Shown here: in pieces, positions 1-7,149 of the stretch
Layout of the letters: each line of letters begins with the position of its first letter
Position numbering within the stretch: position 1 is the first letter of the stretch
Origin: Lachnospiraceae bacterium
GTDB lineage: Bacteria > Bacillota > Clostridia > Lachnospirales > Lachnospiraceae
Assembly: GCA_021199405.1 (NCBI GenBank)
Contig: JAJQID010000279.1
Coordinates: forward strand, 1-23,583
Length of the DNA: 23,583 bases
Reading direction: 5' to 3'
Translations under genes and position numbers: made by a program
The notes under the pieces: model-generated
What the model was told of the DNA's origin: nothing
Databases searched by the model: none
Seen by the model: the letters and a program-made list of their open reading frames with translations, nothing else

Positions 1-164
1 TCTGCTTCATCTGCGGCCATGTCCATGACGAAGTCATCATAGAATGCAGCCAGGATGTCTCCATGGACGCGATCTGCTCCATTATGAGCCGCTCCCCAGA
101 CTGGATGGCGGACATCCTGATCCGTGGTGATGGATATGAAACCCAATTTTACAAAAAAGATTAA
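1..164 (+). CDS. Family A DNA polymerase, C-terminal fragment (phage/ICE type)
   Basis: The gene enters from the left edge in the frame beginning at base 3 and ends at TAA 162-164, leaving 53 residues. It reads CFICGHVHDEVIIEC near the start, which contains the HDE motif (motif C) of the family A polymerase palm, and then SPDWMADILIRGDGYET before the end. This tail is typical of the phage-like DNA polymerases carried by Clostridia prophages and integrative elements rather than of chromosomal PolA. The fragment is cut only by the window edge, so nothing suggests a pseudogene. It would replicate or repair element DNA. Identification rests on the HDE motif and the tail alone. Confidence 0.75.
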   Translation, partial: CFICGHVHDEVIIECSQDVSMDAICSIMSRSPDWMADILIRGDGYETQFYKKD

Positions 165-169
165 TACTA

Positions 170-214
170 AAACGCCGTCAGATGCAAAAATATTGTACTA
201 CACTGACGGCGTTT
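170..214. terminator. Bidirectional terminator hairpin between polymerase and NACHT genes
   Basis: A perfect 12-bp inverted repeat, AAACGCCGTCAG at 170-181 and CTGACGGCGTTT at 203-214, encloses a 21-nt AT-rich loop. On the plus strand it is followed by a T-rich run (CTCTTTTATCTTTTC); on the minus strand by TTTTAGTATTAAT. It sits between the convergent stop codons of the polymerase (164) and the NACHT gene (220), so it can end both transcripts. Confidence 0.8.
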
Positions 215-219
215 CTCTT

Positions 220-3024
220 TTATCTTTTCTTTTTCCTTAATTTCGATCTAAGATCTTTTTTTCTTACTGAAGCTTGGTTCTTCAATTTTAAATAATAATC
301 ATGCATAGCTTCAAACTCTATTCTTAGAGGAAAATCCTCGTCATAAAGTAGTGCAATTATTTCAGAATTTTCATCAGCATGCTTGAATACATTTTCTATT
401 TTCAATTGGTATGTTGTGCCAACAACCTCTGGCGCATCAAAGTGTTCAAGATACTCGTCTGTCACTTCATCAATAGAATATAATTCTTCACAACCTCCTT
501 GCGAATACTCTATATAACCATCATCATCAACATCTTCTTCAAAATCCGGATCAAAATATACAAATTCATCCACAGTTTCGATGTCTTTTGAATAACAAGG
601 AATCATAAAATCATCTGTATCCTCCTTAAGCTCATTAACATTAGCAATAAACGAATAAATGTATGATACTGGTTTATTAACCGATGGTTCTATAACTTCT
701 CCCTCATCCCAAATAATATAGGGATAAATTGTCAATAAAAATTTTTCGTAGCATAATTTGTACGCATCTTCTGAATCCTCATCTGTTCCTCCTTCGGGAG
801 TATAAAGATTTTTTAGAAACTTTAAAAACACGTTATTTTCAATCGGTTTGGGTTTCATATCATAAAGCATAGCAAAAGTTTTATCTGTTTCCTTTATGTC
901 CATGTCATCAAAGAACATAGCTATATCCCAAAGGCTTGTTTCTTCTTGCCTATAAAAATATCTTGCACAAAAATACTCCTGAAACGATCTGTGAAGGAAA
1001 TGATATTTCTGTCCTTCCTCATACATTAAACATACAGAATCTGTAAGATCATCCATAAAATCTTTCCATGTAAAACTTGGACTATCCTCTATAACCGCTT
1101 CCAGTTCCTCAAAATATTTTTTACATTCTTCTGGTGAAGGATCAAAGTTTCCATCTTGGTAAGATAAGAAACAAAACTCATCAAAATACTCTGCGAATCT
1201 GTCCTGATTTAAATCCGTCTTATATTCTCGCCTATAACCAATTTTATTTGCATCATGCTCAGTAAATAAAGTATCATACGCTCGACTATAAAACTTATGC
1301 ATCTTAACCGGAATATTAGCATGGGTTTTATAAGTTAATAACATAATGGTTAAAAGTAGCGGGTTTTCTGCAAATTCCTTATGCGTTTCATAAAGGCTTT
1401 CTTCTAATTCTTTTGTAAACCTTTCTTTTAATGGTTCTTCCTGCCCCATGTCAAGTTTTTTCAAAAGTGCCACACTTTGAGCCTTTGTAAACGGGAGCAA
1501 ATCCATTTTCACAAATCGTCCAAATTTAACATAATTAGTATATGGACGACTTGATAAAATAAAAATATTTTCGCGGTATCCATTTGTCAGATTTTCCAAC
1601 TGGCGTTCAAATTTAGGTCTAATAGCCGCCTTAATTTCATCAAGACCATCTAGCAAAAATAAGCACCTACCAGATTCCATTATTTCTCGTAATTCATATA
1701 AAGACTTAATGTTACGTCTACTATATGTGAAACTTCTATTTCCTCCATAAGAGTCATAAATCTCATAGATAAAGTCAAAAAGACTTTTATATTCTGCGGT
1801 ATAATCTTTCAACGGCACAAAAATGGGCAATAATTTATATTTTTCGTAATGATCTATAGCATCAAGTAATAAATGCCTCATCATCATTGATTTACCTAAT
1901 CCACCTATACCGGACAAAATGATAAAATTGGTCCGTGCTGTGATAGATTCTACAGTTGCATTTTTTAATATTGTTTTATCTGTCCCAGTCTCATATACGC
2001 CGCCAAAAATGGAATACTGATAAGATTTGGGAGCCGATATGTCATTCGCCAGATAAATAGAATCAAAATCTCTTGGTTCCTGACGAAACAACAGTGTTTT
2101 GACCTCATGATACGCACTTCTCAAATTACTGAGATAGTTAGAAAATTCATCATTTGGCAACGCTACGCTTTCACCAGAGAGCATACTGGCAACAGGTATT
2201 TCTTCATTTGCTTGATCCTTCAGATTAAGTAAATTAACCGTCTCCTCTACTTCTGGTTCTAGAATTGGTGGAAATCCTATGTCACTGGCCTCTTTTTTTC
2301 TAAAAGAGCTGGTAATCATAACTCTATAACTAAAAAGCCCAGATTTCCCAATACCTCCTCTTCTTGCGCGAACAGCTCCAAGTTCAACGTCATTTTTTGA
2401 CAAAATGTTAATCGTATCCAACCCCTCTGAGTTGGCAATATTATGATTAACTATGTAATGCCACACGCCCAATATTAAAGATTGTATCCGTATTTCTATT
2501 GAATCAAACAAATCATTCAAAGAACTCTTTGTGCCGTCATTATTTACATATAAATATGTGTTCTCTTTATCAATAGTATCGTCGAAAAAGAATAATTCTA
2601 CAAATGCCTTGGCTAACCAATCACCATACTGCACCAAATCTAAATATTTCTCAGCCCATATTATAATACTTTGAAGGAGATCATCATATTCTCTTTCAAT
2701 TGCTAAATTAAGGCTTTCTATATAGCTTTCATTTGTAAATGGCATCCACGAAGAAGCTTCAATCTTACAGTACTTATATTTTGATGTCTCCTGTGCGATC
2801 GTTTTTTTATCACCCACTATTTCAAGATTCTTTTGTCCTAACTTTATAAATTCTGTAAAACATGTAGATTCTTTTATCCCTTCATTATTCAAACCTCTAC
2901 GTTTTGCTTTTGCCGATATAGCTTGCAGAAGTATATACAGAAAGGTTCCCCCACAAACTCTATATTTTGCCATACCTGAATTACGCCGTTCTCTTTCACG
3001 AGCCATGTACATCCGATTTATCAT
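220..3024 (-). CDS. NACHT-domain STAND ATPase, candidate antiphage defence protein
   Basis: 934 aa. The central NACHT module shows Walker A GIGGLGKS (372-379), Walker B LFLLDGLDE (455-463), a sensor-like ILSSRPY (489-495), ENPLLLTIML (553-562) and the helical-region motif FLHRSFQEYF (676-685). The N-terminal 300 residues match no domain I can name. The C-terminal 250 residues are strongly acidic and end in a basic tail, with no recognisable TPR or LRR repeats. The start is supported by GGAAGGAG five bases before ATG 3024. The gene is visibly AT-rich and uses AT-rich codons unlike its neighbours, so it was probably acquired separately. Bacterial NACHT proteins are established antiphage defence proteins in which the C-terminal region senses and an effector kills or arrests the cell. 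No nuclease, TIR or membrane effector is recognised here, so the output is unknown. Alternative: a STAND regulator of the element. Confidence 0.85.
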   Translation of the reverse strand: MINRMYMARERERRNSGMAKYRVCGGTFLYILLQAISAKAKRRGLNNEGIKESTCFTEFIKLGQKNLEIVGDKKTIAQETSKYKYCKIEASSWMPFTNESYIESLNLAIEREYDDLLQSIIIWAEKYLDLVQYGDWLAKAFVELFFFDDTIDKENTYLYVNNDGTKSSLNDLFDSIEIRIQSLILGVWHYIVNHNIANSEGLDTINILSKNDVELGAVRARRGGIGKSGLFSYRVMITSSFRKKEASDIGFPPILEPEVEETVNLLNLKDQANEEIPVASMLSGESVALPNDEFSNYLSNLRSAYHEVKTLLFRQEPRDFDSIYLANDISAPKSYQYSIFGGVYETGTDKTILKNATVESITARTNFIILSGIGGLGKSMMMRHLLLDAIDHYEKYKLLPIFVPLKDYTAEYKSLFDFIYEIYDSYGGNRSFTYSRRNIKSLYELREIMESGRCLFLLDGLDEIKAAIRPKFERQLENLTNGYRENIFILSSRPYTNYVKFGRFVKMDLLPFTKAQSVALLKKLDMGQEEPLKERFTKELEESLYETHKEFAENPLLLTIMLLTYKTHANIPVKMHKFYSRAYDTLFTEHDANKIGYRREYKTDLNQDRFAEYFDEFCFLSYQDGNFDPSPEECKKYFEELEAVIEDSPSFTWKDFMDDLTDSVCLMYEEGQKYHFLHRSFQEYFCARYFYRQEETSLWDIAMFFDDMDIKETDKTFAMLYDMKPKPIENNVFLKFLKNLYTPEGGTDEDSEDAYKLCYEKFLLTIYPYIIWDEGEVIEPSVNKPVSYIYSFIANVNELKEDTDDFMIPCYSKDIETVDEFVYFDPDFEEDVDDDGYIEYSQGGCEELYSIDEVTDEYLEHFDAPEVVGTTYQLKIENVFKHADENSEIIALLYDEDFPLRIEFEAMHDYYLKLKNQASVRKKDLRSKLRKKKR

Positions 3025-3480
3025 TTTTTCTCCTTCCGTATTTTCTCAAGCTTACACAACTTAACAACCCTAATCAACTATTTACACTCAACTTTATCAA
3101 CCTTTTAATAATGCTATCAAAAGCAAATCACCAATCGCTTTCACAATGTGACCCTTGGATCTTTTGCTTGCCACACAGTATCTATCGTATTACTCAGAAA
3201 AAGGAAGGCATTCATCCTAATGAACAGAATTCGTTCACCCAGCTCTGCGGAAAAATAAATCGCAGCCCGCACTTTTACAACAAAATCTGATTGCTTTGAT
3301 CTAAGCGCGCATAAGCAGGAGGATGCACATATTGTTTTGAACCGATCCATCAGGACAAGTCCGAAACAAAGTGCTTTACCTCTTTGTTTGTGCGCCTTTT
3401 TTCAGGCTCCAAATCTCTGACAGGCAGCGCTCATGTGCATCTTCCGATTTCAGGCAATCGCCATGAAAAGGAGATTTCAC
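3025..3480. other. 456-bp intergenic region between divergent genes
   Basis: No convincing gene. It must hold the divergent promoters of the NACHT gene (minus) and the Cys4/HTH gene (plus), but I cannot fix a clear -35/-10 pair for either. A small hairpin, AAACAAAG 3364-3371 with CTTTGTTT 3382-3389, is followed by GTGCGCCTTTTTT, a weak terminator-like or attenuator-like arrangement upstream of the 3481 start. The half next to the NACHT gene is AT-rich; from about 3125 the base composition resembles the rest of the element. Confidence 0.4.
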
Positions 3481-4185
3481 ATGAAAAAAATTCTTTCAGA
3501 GACAACCAACGACAAAAAATTCTATGTGCTTTTTGAAACGGATACCGAAGGCATCCGCCAGTACAACGCCCTCCCTGACGACGAAAAAGCAGGCACGTCA
3601 CTTTGCAAAATGCACGTAGAAGGCAAAACCGTTCCCGCCATAAAGGCTGAAGTGAGCAAGCAGACCTATGATGCTTTTAAGCGCGATCAATGGATGGAGG
3701 AATACCATTATAAAACTGAAAACCGCTGCATCATCAGCGGGGCAAACGGAAAATCCCGTATCTGCCCCGGCAGGATTCCGAATCCGGAATATGATGGCTC
3801 CAAAAATGTTCCAAAGACCATCGTTAACGACTGCTCCCGCTGCCCGTATTCTCAGATGTTCAAATCTTTCAAAGGTAAAGTTCTTTTCTCCTCACTCACC
3901 CTTGTAGATGAGCAGGGAAATGAAGATCCCTTTGAACCTGCAGCCACCATGGACATATACGCAACCAGTCACTATATGTCACTGCTGTACGGATGGATCG
4001 CCTATATCAAAGAACATTATCCAAAATACGCCAGATACACCGAACTCGTGGAACTGCTCGGTCATGAATTCACGCTGAAGGAAGCTGCTGCAATTCTGGA
4101 CAAGCCGCAGCGTACTCTTTATGGCTGGACCAAAACACTTCGGCCAATCTTTACAGAATACATGCAGACAGTTGATAATATTTAA
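3481..4185 (+). CDS. Putative zinc-binding HTH protein of mobile elements
   Basis: 234 aa. I do not recognise a named family. Four cysteines, C83, C95, C118 and C121 (the last two as CSRCPY), could form a zinc site. The C-terminus (about 197-222, FTLKEAAAILDKPQRTLYGW) reads as a helix-turn-helix, so a DNA-binding or sigma-like regulatory role is likely. The start is ATG 3481 because AAGGAG lies seven bases upstream; in-frame ATGs further up (3433, 3463) lack a ribosome-binding site. It is transcribed away from the NACHT gene and convergently with the small HTH gene at 4250-4438. Function is inferred from sequence character only. Confidence 0.75.
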   Translation: MKKILSETTNDKKFYVLFETDTEGIRQYNALPDDEKAGTSLCKMHVEGKTVPAIKAEVSKQTYDAFKRDQWMEEYHYKTENRCIISGANGKSRICPGRIPNPEYDGSKNVPKTIVNDCSRCPYSQMFKSFKGKVLFSSLTLVDEQGNEDPFEPAATMDIYATSHYMSLLYGWIAYIKEHYPKYARYTELVELLGHEFTLKEAAAILDKPQRTLYGWTKTLRPIFTEYMQTVDNI

Positions 4186-4200
4186 ACCGGATAATTCTAT

Positions 4201-4232
4201 CGGCAAACAGGCCTTTATACGCCTGTTTGCTG
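4201..4232. terminator. Hairpin between convergent genes
   Basis: GCAAACAGGC (4203-4212) and GCCTGTTTGC (4221-4230) form a perfect 10-bp stem, extendable to 12 bp, with an 8-nt loop. It lies between the stops at 4185 (plus) and 4250 (minus). Neither side has a clear T-run, so termination is inferred from stem strength and position. Confidence 0.45.
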
Positions 4233-4249
4233 ATGGAACATCCACAGAC

Positions 4250-4438
4250 TCACATTGCACTTTTCCCGCTTTTTATCCACTCATCCAACTCTGATATTTT
4301 GAACTTCCACTGCTTTCCAATCTTTTGTGCCGGAATATCCGTTTTCTTTATCCAGTTTCTCACAGTATCCTTCGTAACTCCCATATATGTGGCAGCTTCT
4401 TCCAGACTGATCCAGTTTTCCTGGCGTACTTCATTCAT
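4250..4438 (-). CDS. Excisionase-family helix-turn-helix protein (MerR-like HTH)
   Basis: 62 aa. The pattern WISLEEAATYMGVTKDTVRNW (9-29) followed by IPAQKIGKQWKFKISELDEWI is the classic excisionase/HTH_17 winged-helix fold: helix-turn-helix, then a wing with KIGKQWKF. The start is ATG 4438, preceded by GGAGG at a seven-base gap; the longer reading frame up to 4471 would begin inside the promoter region. Such proteins act as recombination directionality factors or small regulators of integrative elements. No integrase adjoins it here, so a regulatory role is equally possible. It has its own promoter (4476-4505) and a very short leader. Confidence 0.85.
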   Translation of the reverse strand: MNEVRQENWISLEEAATYMGVTKDTVRNWIKKTDIPAQKIGKQWKFKISELDEWIKSGKSAM

Positions 4439-4475
4439 ATTCCCGCCTCCTAAACTTCTCAAATATGCCACTGAT

Positions 4476-4505
4476 ACTATACCAGACAGTGCTTTCCTCC
4501 GTCAA
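4476..4505 (-). promoter_or_regulatory. Sigma-A-type promoter of the small HTH gene
   Basis: On the minus strand TTGACG (4505-4500) and TATAGT (4481-4476) are spaced by 18 bases, with TGG directly before the -10 giving an extended -10. The predicted start near 4468 leaves about 30 nt before ATG 4438. Confidence 0.65.
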
Positions 4506-4606
4506 TCTGTTTTCTATGATTTGTTGGGATTTCAGGTTGTTTTTTCATAATTGTTTTGTTACATTCCTTGTGAATATATAATTTATAAACATAAGCTTTG
4601 CAAAAA

Positions 4607-4650
4607 AATCTTCACTGTAAAAAGCGCTACCGGGTTCTTCCGATAGCGCT
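4607..4650 (-). terminator. Rho-independent terminator of the symE-like/parA/parB operon
   Basis: AGCGCTACCGG (4623-4633) pairs with CCGATAGCGCT (4640-4650) through one mismatch, with a 6-nt loop. Read on the minus strand the stem runs into TTTTTACAG and then another run of T. It lies just past the stop of the 97-aa gene (4656). Confidence 0.75.
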
Positions 4651-4655
4651 GCTCC

Positions 4656-4949
4656 TCATGTCTGTATTTTCTTTCCACTGCCGCGTCTGCCGTTCATCTG
4701 ATACCTATCATGCTTGCGGATGCTCCTTATTGCCTGCCGCAGGGTATTACTCCGTCCATGCTGATGATAGAGATGGGAAACCTTATGCTTATGAAATATC
4801 ACGCAGCTTCCCGGCAGCGGATATTCCGGATTATGGATATACCACACATGCCCCGTGTTCTTTGACATTACCGTAACGTCATAATCATCCACATGGATGA
4901 TGGCGAAATAATCCGGATCCAGGCATTGTAAATCTTCCTTATGAAACAT
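4656..4949 (-). CDS. Hypothetical 97-aa protein of the parA/parB operon
   Basis: 97 aa, family not recognised. The first 60 residues look like a small beta-rich domain (DPDYFAIIHVDDYDVTVMS, then GHVWYIHNPEYPLPGS). The rest is basic and histidine-rich (FHKHKVSHLYHQHGR, RKHDRYQMNGRRGSGKK), which could bind nucleic acid or metal. The start is ATG 4949, overlapping the last 11 bases of parB in another frame, which implies translational coupling. The longer upstream reading is the parB region out of frame. It is the last gene before the operon terminator. Function unknown; the context suggests a role in partition or regulation of the element. Confidence 0.65.
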   Translation of the reverse strand: MFHKEDLQCLDPDYFAIIHVDDYDVTVMSKNTGHVWYIHNPEYPLPGSCVIFHKHKVSHLYHQHGRSNTLRQAIRSIRKHDRYQMNGRRGSGKKIQT

Positions 4950-5913
4950 TCTCTGCCCTCTCTCTGAAATACTGCTCCAGAGCCTTTTCCAGAACGTCCG
5001 GCACATCCGCCGCTGCTGTATCTGAAAAATATCTCCGGAATGTCTCTGCTGATATTTTTACACTGACCATTGCTTTCTGCTTTTTCGGCTCCTGCCGGAA
5101 TGCCTCCTCCGCACTTTCTTTCGTGATTTTCCCGGCCAGTTTTCTGAATCCCGCTGCCTGTTTTGCCTGAATCTTCCGTCCTGTTGCTTCACATGCAGAA
5201 CAGATCAGTCTCTGTTCCTCATCCGATAAATAGGACAGATCCACCGCCGCTACCAGAGGCAACACTCCGGTATCCACAGCAGCCTTAAATTCCGGGATCA
5301 GCTTATCCAGCCGCATATAGCGGGCGATATTTCTTCCTGTCATTCCATATTCATCCCCAAGCCCGTCGCGGCTTTTCTGAGACTTGTGGACATCATGTCC
5401 ACAAGTCCTGCTCATGTCTTCCAGTGCAGCGATTTCACGCAGGATATCATTCCGTTTTCCCTGACTGCTGATCTTCTCGTAACGCTCCGTCAGGACCGCC
5501 GCCTTTTCCGATGGAAGCAGATCCGCAAAGGATCTCTGCACAAGATTTGTCTCAATCACATAGACATAAGCATCTTCCTCTGACAGTCCATCCTTCACAA
5601 TCGCCGGAATCTCTTTCAGTCCTGCCAGCCTAGCTGCATTTACCCGATTATGCCCCGCCAGCATTTCATATCCGTTTTTCTCCACCCGTACAATCACCGG
5701 ATTCAGGATCCCATGCTCCCGGATGCTTTCCACCATGTCATCCAGGCGTTCTCCTTCATAGAGGCGGAATGGATGGTCATGAAACGGCTTAATCTTTTCA
5801 ATCGGAAGCATCAGGATCTTATTCTGCGCCACGGCCTCTTCCACAGCCATATCCTCAGTCAGCAGATCCAGCGCATCCTGAAACACCTTTCTTTTCGGTG
5901 CATTCGCTTTCAT
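4939..5913 (-). CDS. parB: ParB/Spo0J-family partition protein
   Basis: 324 aa. The ParB N-terminal domain covers about 33-130: ILMLPIEKIKPF, ESIREHGILNPVIVR, and the CTP-binding motif GHNR (87-90) within AGHNRVNAARLAGL, followed by ETNLVQRSF and LLPSEKAAVL. The DNA-binding helical domain follows (MTGRNIARYMRLDKLIPEF, 191-209), then a C-terminal dimerisation-like tail. I start it at ATG 5913 because GGGAGGT stands about eight bases upstream; the in-frame extension to 5991 lies inside parA. It overlaps parA by 59 bases and the 97-aa gene by 11, so expression is probably coupled. No parS-like site was identified. It should load on DNA and work with ParA to keep the element or its excised circle. 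Confidence 0.9.
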   Translation of the reverse strand: MKANAPKRKVFQDALDLLTEDMAVEEAVAQNKILMLPIEKIKPFHDHPFRLYEGERLDDMVESIREHGILNPVIVRVEKNGYEMLAGHNRVNAARLAGLKEIPAIVKDGLSEEDAYVYVIETNLVQRSFADLLPSEKAAVLTERYEKISSQGKRNDILREIAALEDMSRTCGHDVHKSQKSRDGLGDEYGMTGRNIARYMRLDKLIPEFKAAVDTGVLPLVAAVDLSYLSDEEQRLICSACEATGRKIQAKQAAGFRKLAGKITKESAEEAFRQEPKKQKAMVSVKISAETFRRYFSDTAAADVPDVLEKALEQYFRERAENVS

Positions 5914-6688
5914 TTCCGACCACCTCCCTCGCCAGATTTCGGTATGCTGTACACGCCTTGCTCCCCGGAGCATATTCCAGAAGCGGCTCACTGTAATAAA
6001 TGGATTCCCCCACCTTAACTGTATTCGGGATCACGCTCCGGAAAATGCGGATCTGCCCCTCAAAAGTCTCTGTCACCTGCTCCGTGATCACTTTGCAGAG
6101 GTTTGTTCTGGCGTCACACATGGTAAGCAGAATCCCCGCAATTTCCAGCCTGTCGTTCAGGCGGCTCCGAACCTTCTTTACAGTCCGGATAAAATCCTGC
6201 AAGCCCATCATCGCGAGAAGCTGCGGGTTCACCGCAATCAGAACTTCATCAGCCGCTGTCAGCGCATTGATGGTCAGTGTCCCAAGCGAAGGGCAGGTAT
6301 CCAGAATTATATAATCGTATCGCTCTCTCAGGGGCTCCAGGATGCCCGAAAGCATCCTTTCCGCACCCATTTCCGTCCGCAGTCTGCCTTCCACAGCAGA
6401 AAGCACCATGGATGACGGAATAAAGTCCACACCATTCCGGCTTCGGATGTAATCCTCCGCATCCGGCAGTTCCTCATCCTCCAGCCGGTCCATCATCAGA
6501 TGACCGATTGTAACCGGAACTGCCGCCGTATCCTCAATCCCAAAGCAGGTTGAAAAATTTGCCTGACTGTCAAAATCCACAGCCAGAACCTTCTTTCCCA
6601 TCTCCGCCAGAGAATATGCCAGATTCCAGGAGCTGGCCGTCTTGCCAACTCCCCCTTTGAATGAACCACACATCAGAATCTTTGCCAT
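5855..6688 (-). CDS. parA: ParA-family Walker ATPase
   Basis: 277 aa. The deviant Walker A motif FKGGVGKT (10-17), A' motif VDFDSQANFS (37-46) and Walker B ILDTCPSLG (128-136) are all intact, as is the usual length of a plasmid/ICE Soj-type ParA. I prefer ATG 6688; a GTG three bases earlier (6691) is also possible. GGAAGGGGG gives an eight-base gap to the ATG. The start overlaps the SymE-like gene stop as TGATG, so translation is likely coupled. Together with ParB it forms a type Ia partition pair, here probably stabilising an integrative element. Confidence 0.93.
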   Translation of the reverse strand: MAKILMCGSFKGGVGKTASSWNLAYSLAEMGKKVLAVDFDSQANFSTCFGIEDTAAVPVTIGHLMMDRLEDEELPDAEDYIRSRNGVDFIPSSMVLSAVEGRLRTEMGAERMLSGILEPLRERYDYIILDTCPSLGTLTINALTAADEVLIAVNPQLLAMMGLQDFIRTVKKVRSRLNDRLEIAGILLTMCDARTNLCKVITEQVTETFEGQIRIFRSVIPNTVKVGESIYYSEPLLEYAPGSKACTAYRNLAREVVGNESECTEKKGVSGCAGSAD

Positions 6689-6948
6689 CACTTATTCCCC
6701 CTTCCGTATCTGACTTCCTTCTCAGCCACACAACAGGCCGGCACCTGCGCCTCCGCCGTCTCTGCATCCACCCGCGTGATCGTCAGCTTTCCATTCTCAC
6801 ACTGCACCTGGATCTGCGTCCCGATTTCAAATCCCATCATCTCCAGCCACTGTCCTTTGAGCGTGATCATCGGCGTTGCCTTGTACTTATATCCGCTCTG
6901 CTCATAAACCTTCATGTTTCTCGTCGTCTTCACATTTCTCGTTGTCAT
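6688..6948 (-). CDS. SymE-like protein (AbrB-fold, toxin-family homologue)
   Basis: 86 aa. The core (about 26-58), PMITLKGQWLEMMGFEIGTQI then GKLTITR, matches the SymE pattern of a Pro, an LKG.WL..AGF..G segment and a short final beta strand. In E. coli SymE is an SOS-induced type I toxin repressed by an antisense RNA. Clostridia elements often carry homologues next to parA. The start is ATG 6948, with AAAGGAG eight bases upstream; ATG 6981 has no site. It is first in the parA/parB operon and shares its last base with the parA start. No antisense RNA promoter could be confirmed, so toxicity is not established; a transcriptional regulator role is an alternative. Confidence 0.7.
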   Translation of the reverse strand: MTTRNVKTTRNMKVYEQSGYKYKATPMITLKGQWLEMMGFEIGTQIQVQCENGKLTITRVDAETAEAQVPACCVAEKEVRYGRGNK

Positions 6949-6996
6949 AGATTTGACTCCTTTCAGATTTGCATTCTTCATAGAATTTCAGATGTT

Positions 6997-7041
6997 TCAC
7001 AGTTTCCATTTTCCTATGCCGTTTTTCATGCGCACTCCCAT
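6997..7041 (-). CDS. Possible 14-codon leader peptide upstream of the SymE-like gene
   Basis: ATG 7041 reads MGVRMKNGIGKWKL then TGA at 6999-6997. It has an exceptionally strong ribosome-binding site, GGAGGAGG, with eight bases before the ATG. It ends 48 bases before the SymE-like start. The strong site with no larger gene behind it suggests a leader or coupling peptide, or the 5' remnant of a lost gene. Coding status is unproven. Confidence 0.35.
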   Translation of the reverse strand: MGVRMKNGIGKWKL

Positions 7042-7075
7042 AGGCACCACCTCCTCCAAGCGCTTTCCGCATACG

Positions 7076-7118
7076 AAAAAAGCTGCTGACACGTAATTTT
7101 CTTACGCATCAACAGCTT
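7076..7118 (-). terminator. Terminator downstream of rlmD
   Basis: A long stem pairs 7080-7096 (AAGCTGCTGACACGTAA) with 7102-7118 (TTACGCATCAACAGCTT), with three mismatches and a TTTTC loop. On the minus strand it ends in TTTTTT. It begins about 30 nt after the rlmD stop (7150) and insulates it from the element operon. Confidence 0.75.
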
Positions 7119-7149
7119 CCGCTTTGATTCAGTGTACTATTTTCGACAT

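Noticed and set aside
220..3024. Multi-gene Avs or CBASS-like system around the NACHT gene
   Set aside because: No adjacent cyclase, nuclease or accessory gene is encoded next to it; its neighbours are a polymerase end and an HTH protein.
2967..3290. 107-aa plus-strand reading frame
   Set aside because: It overlaps the NACHT start, has no ribosome-binding site and has low-complexity content unlike a real protein.
3141..3350. 69-aa reading frame on the minus strand between the NACHT and Cys4/HTH genes
   Set aside because: No ribosome-binding site, no recognisable motif, and it lies in a region expected to hold divergent promoters.
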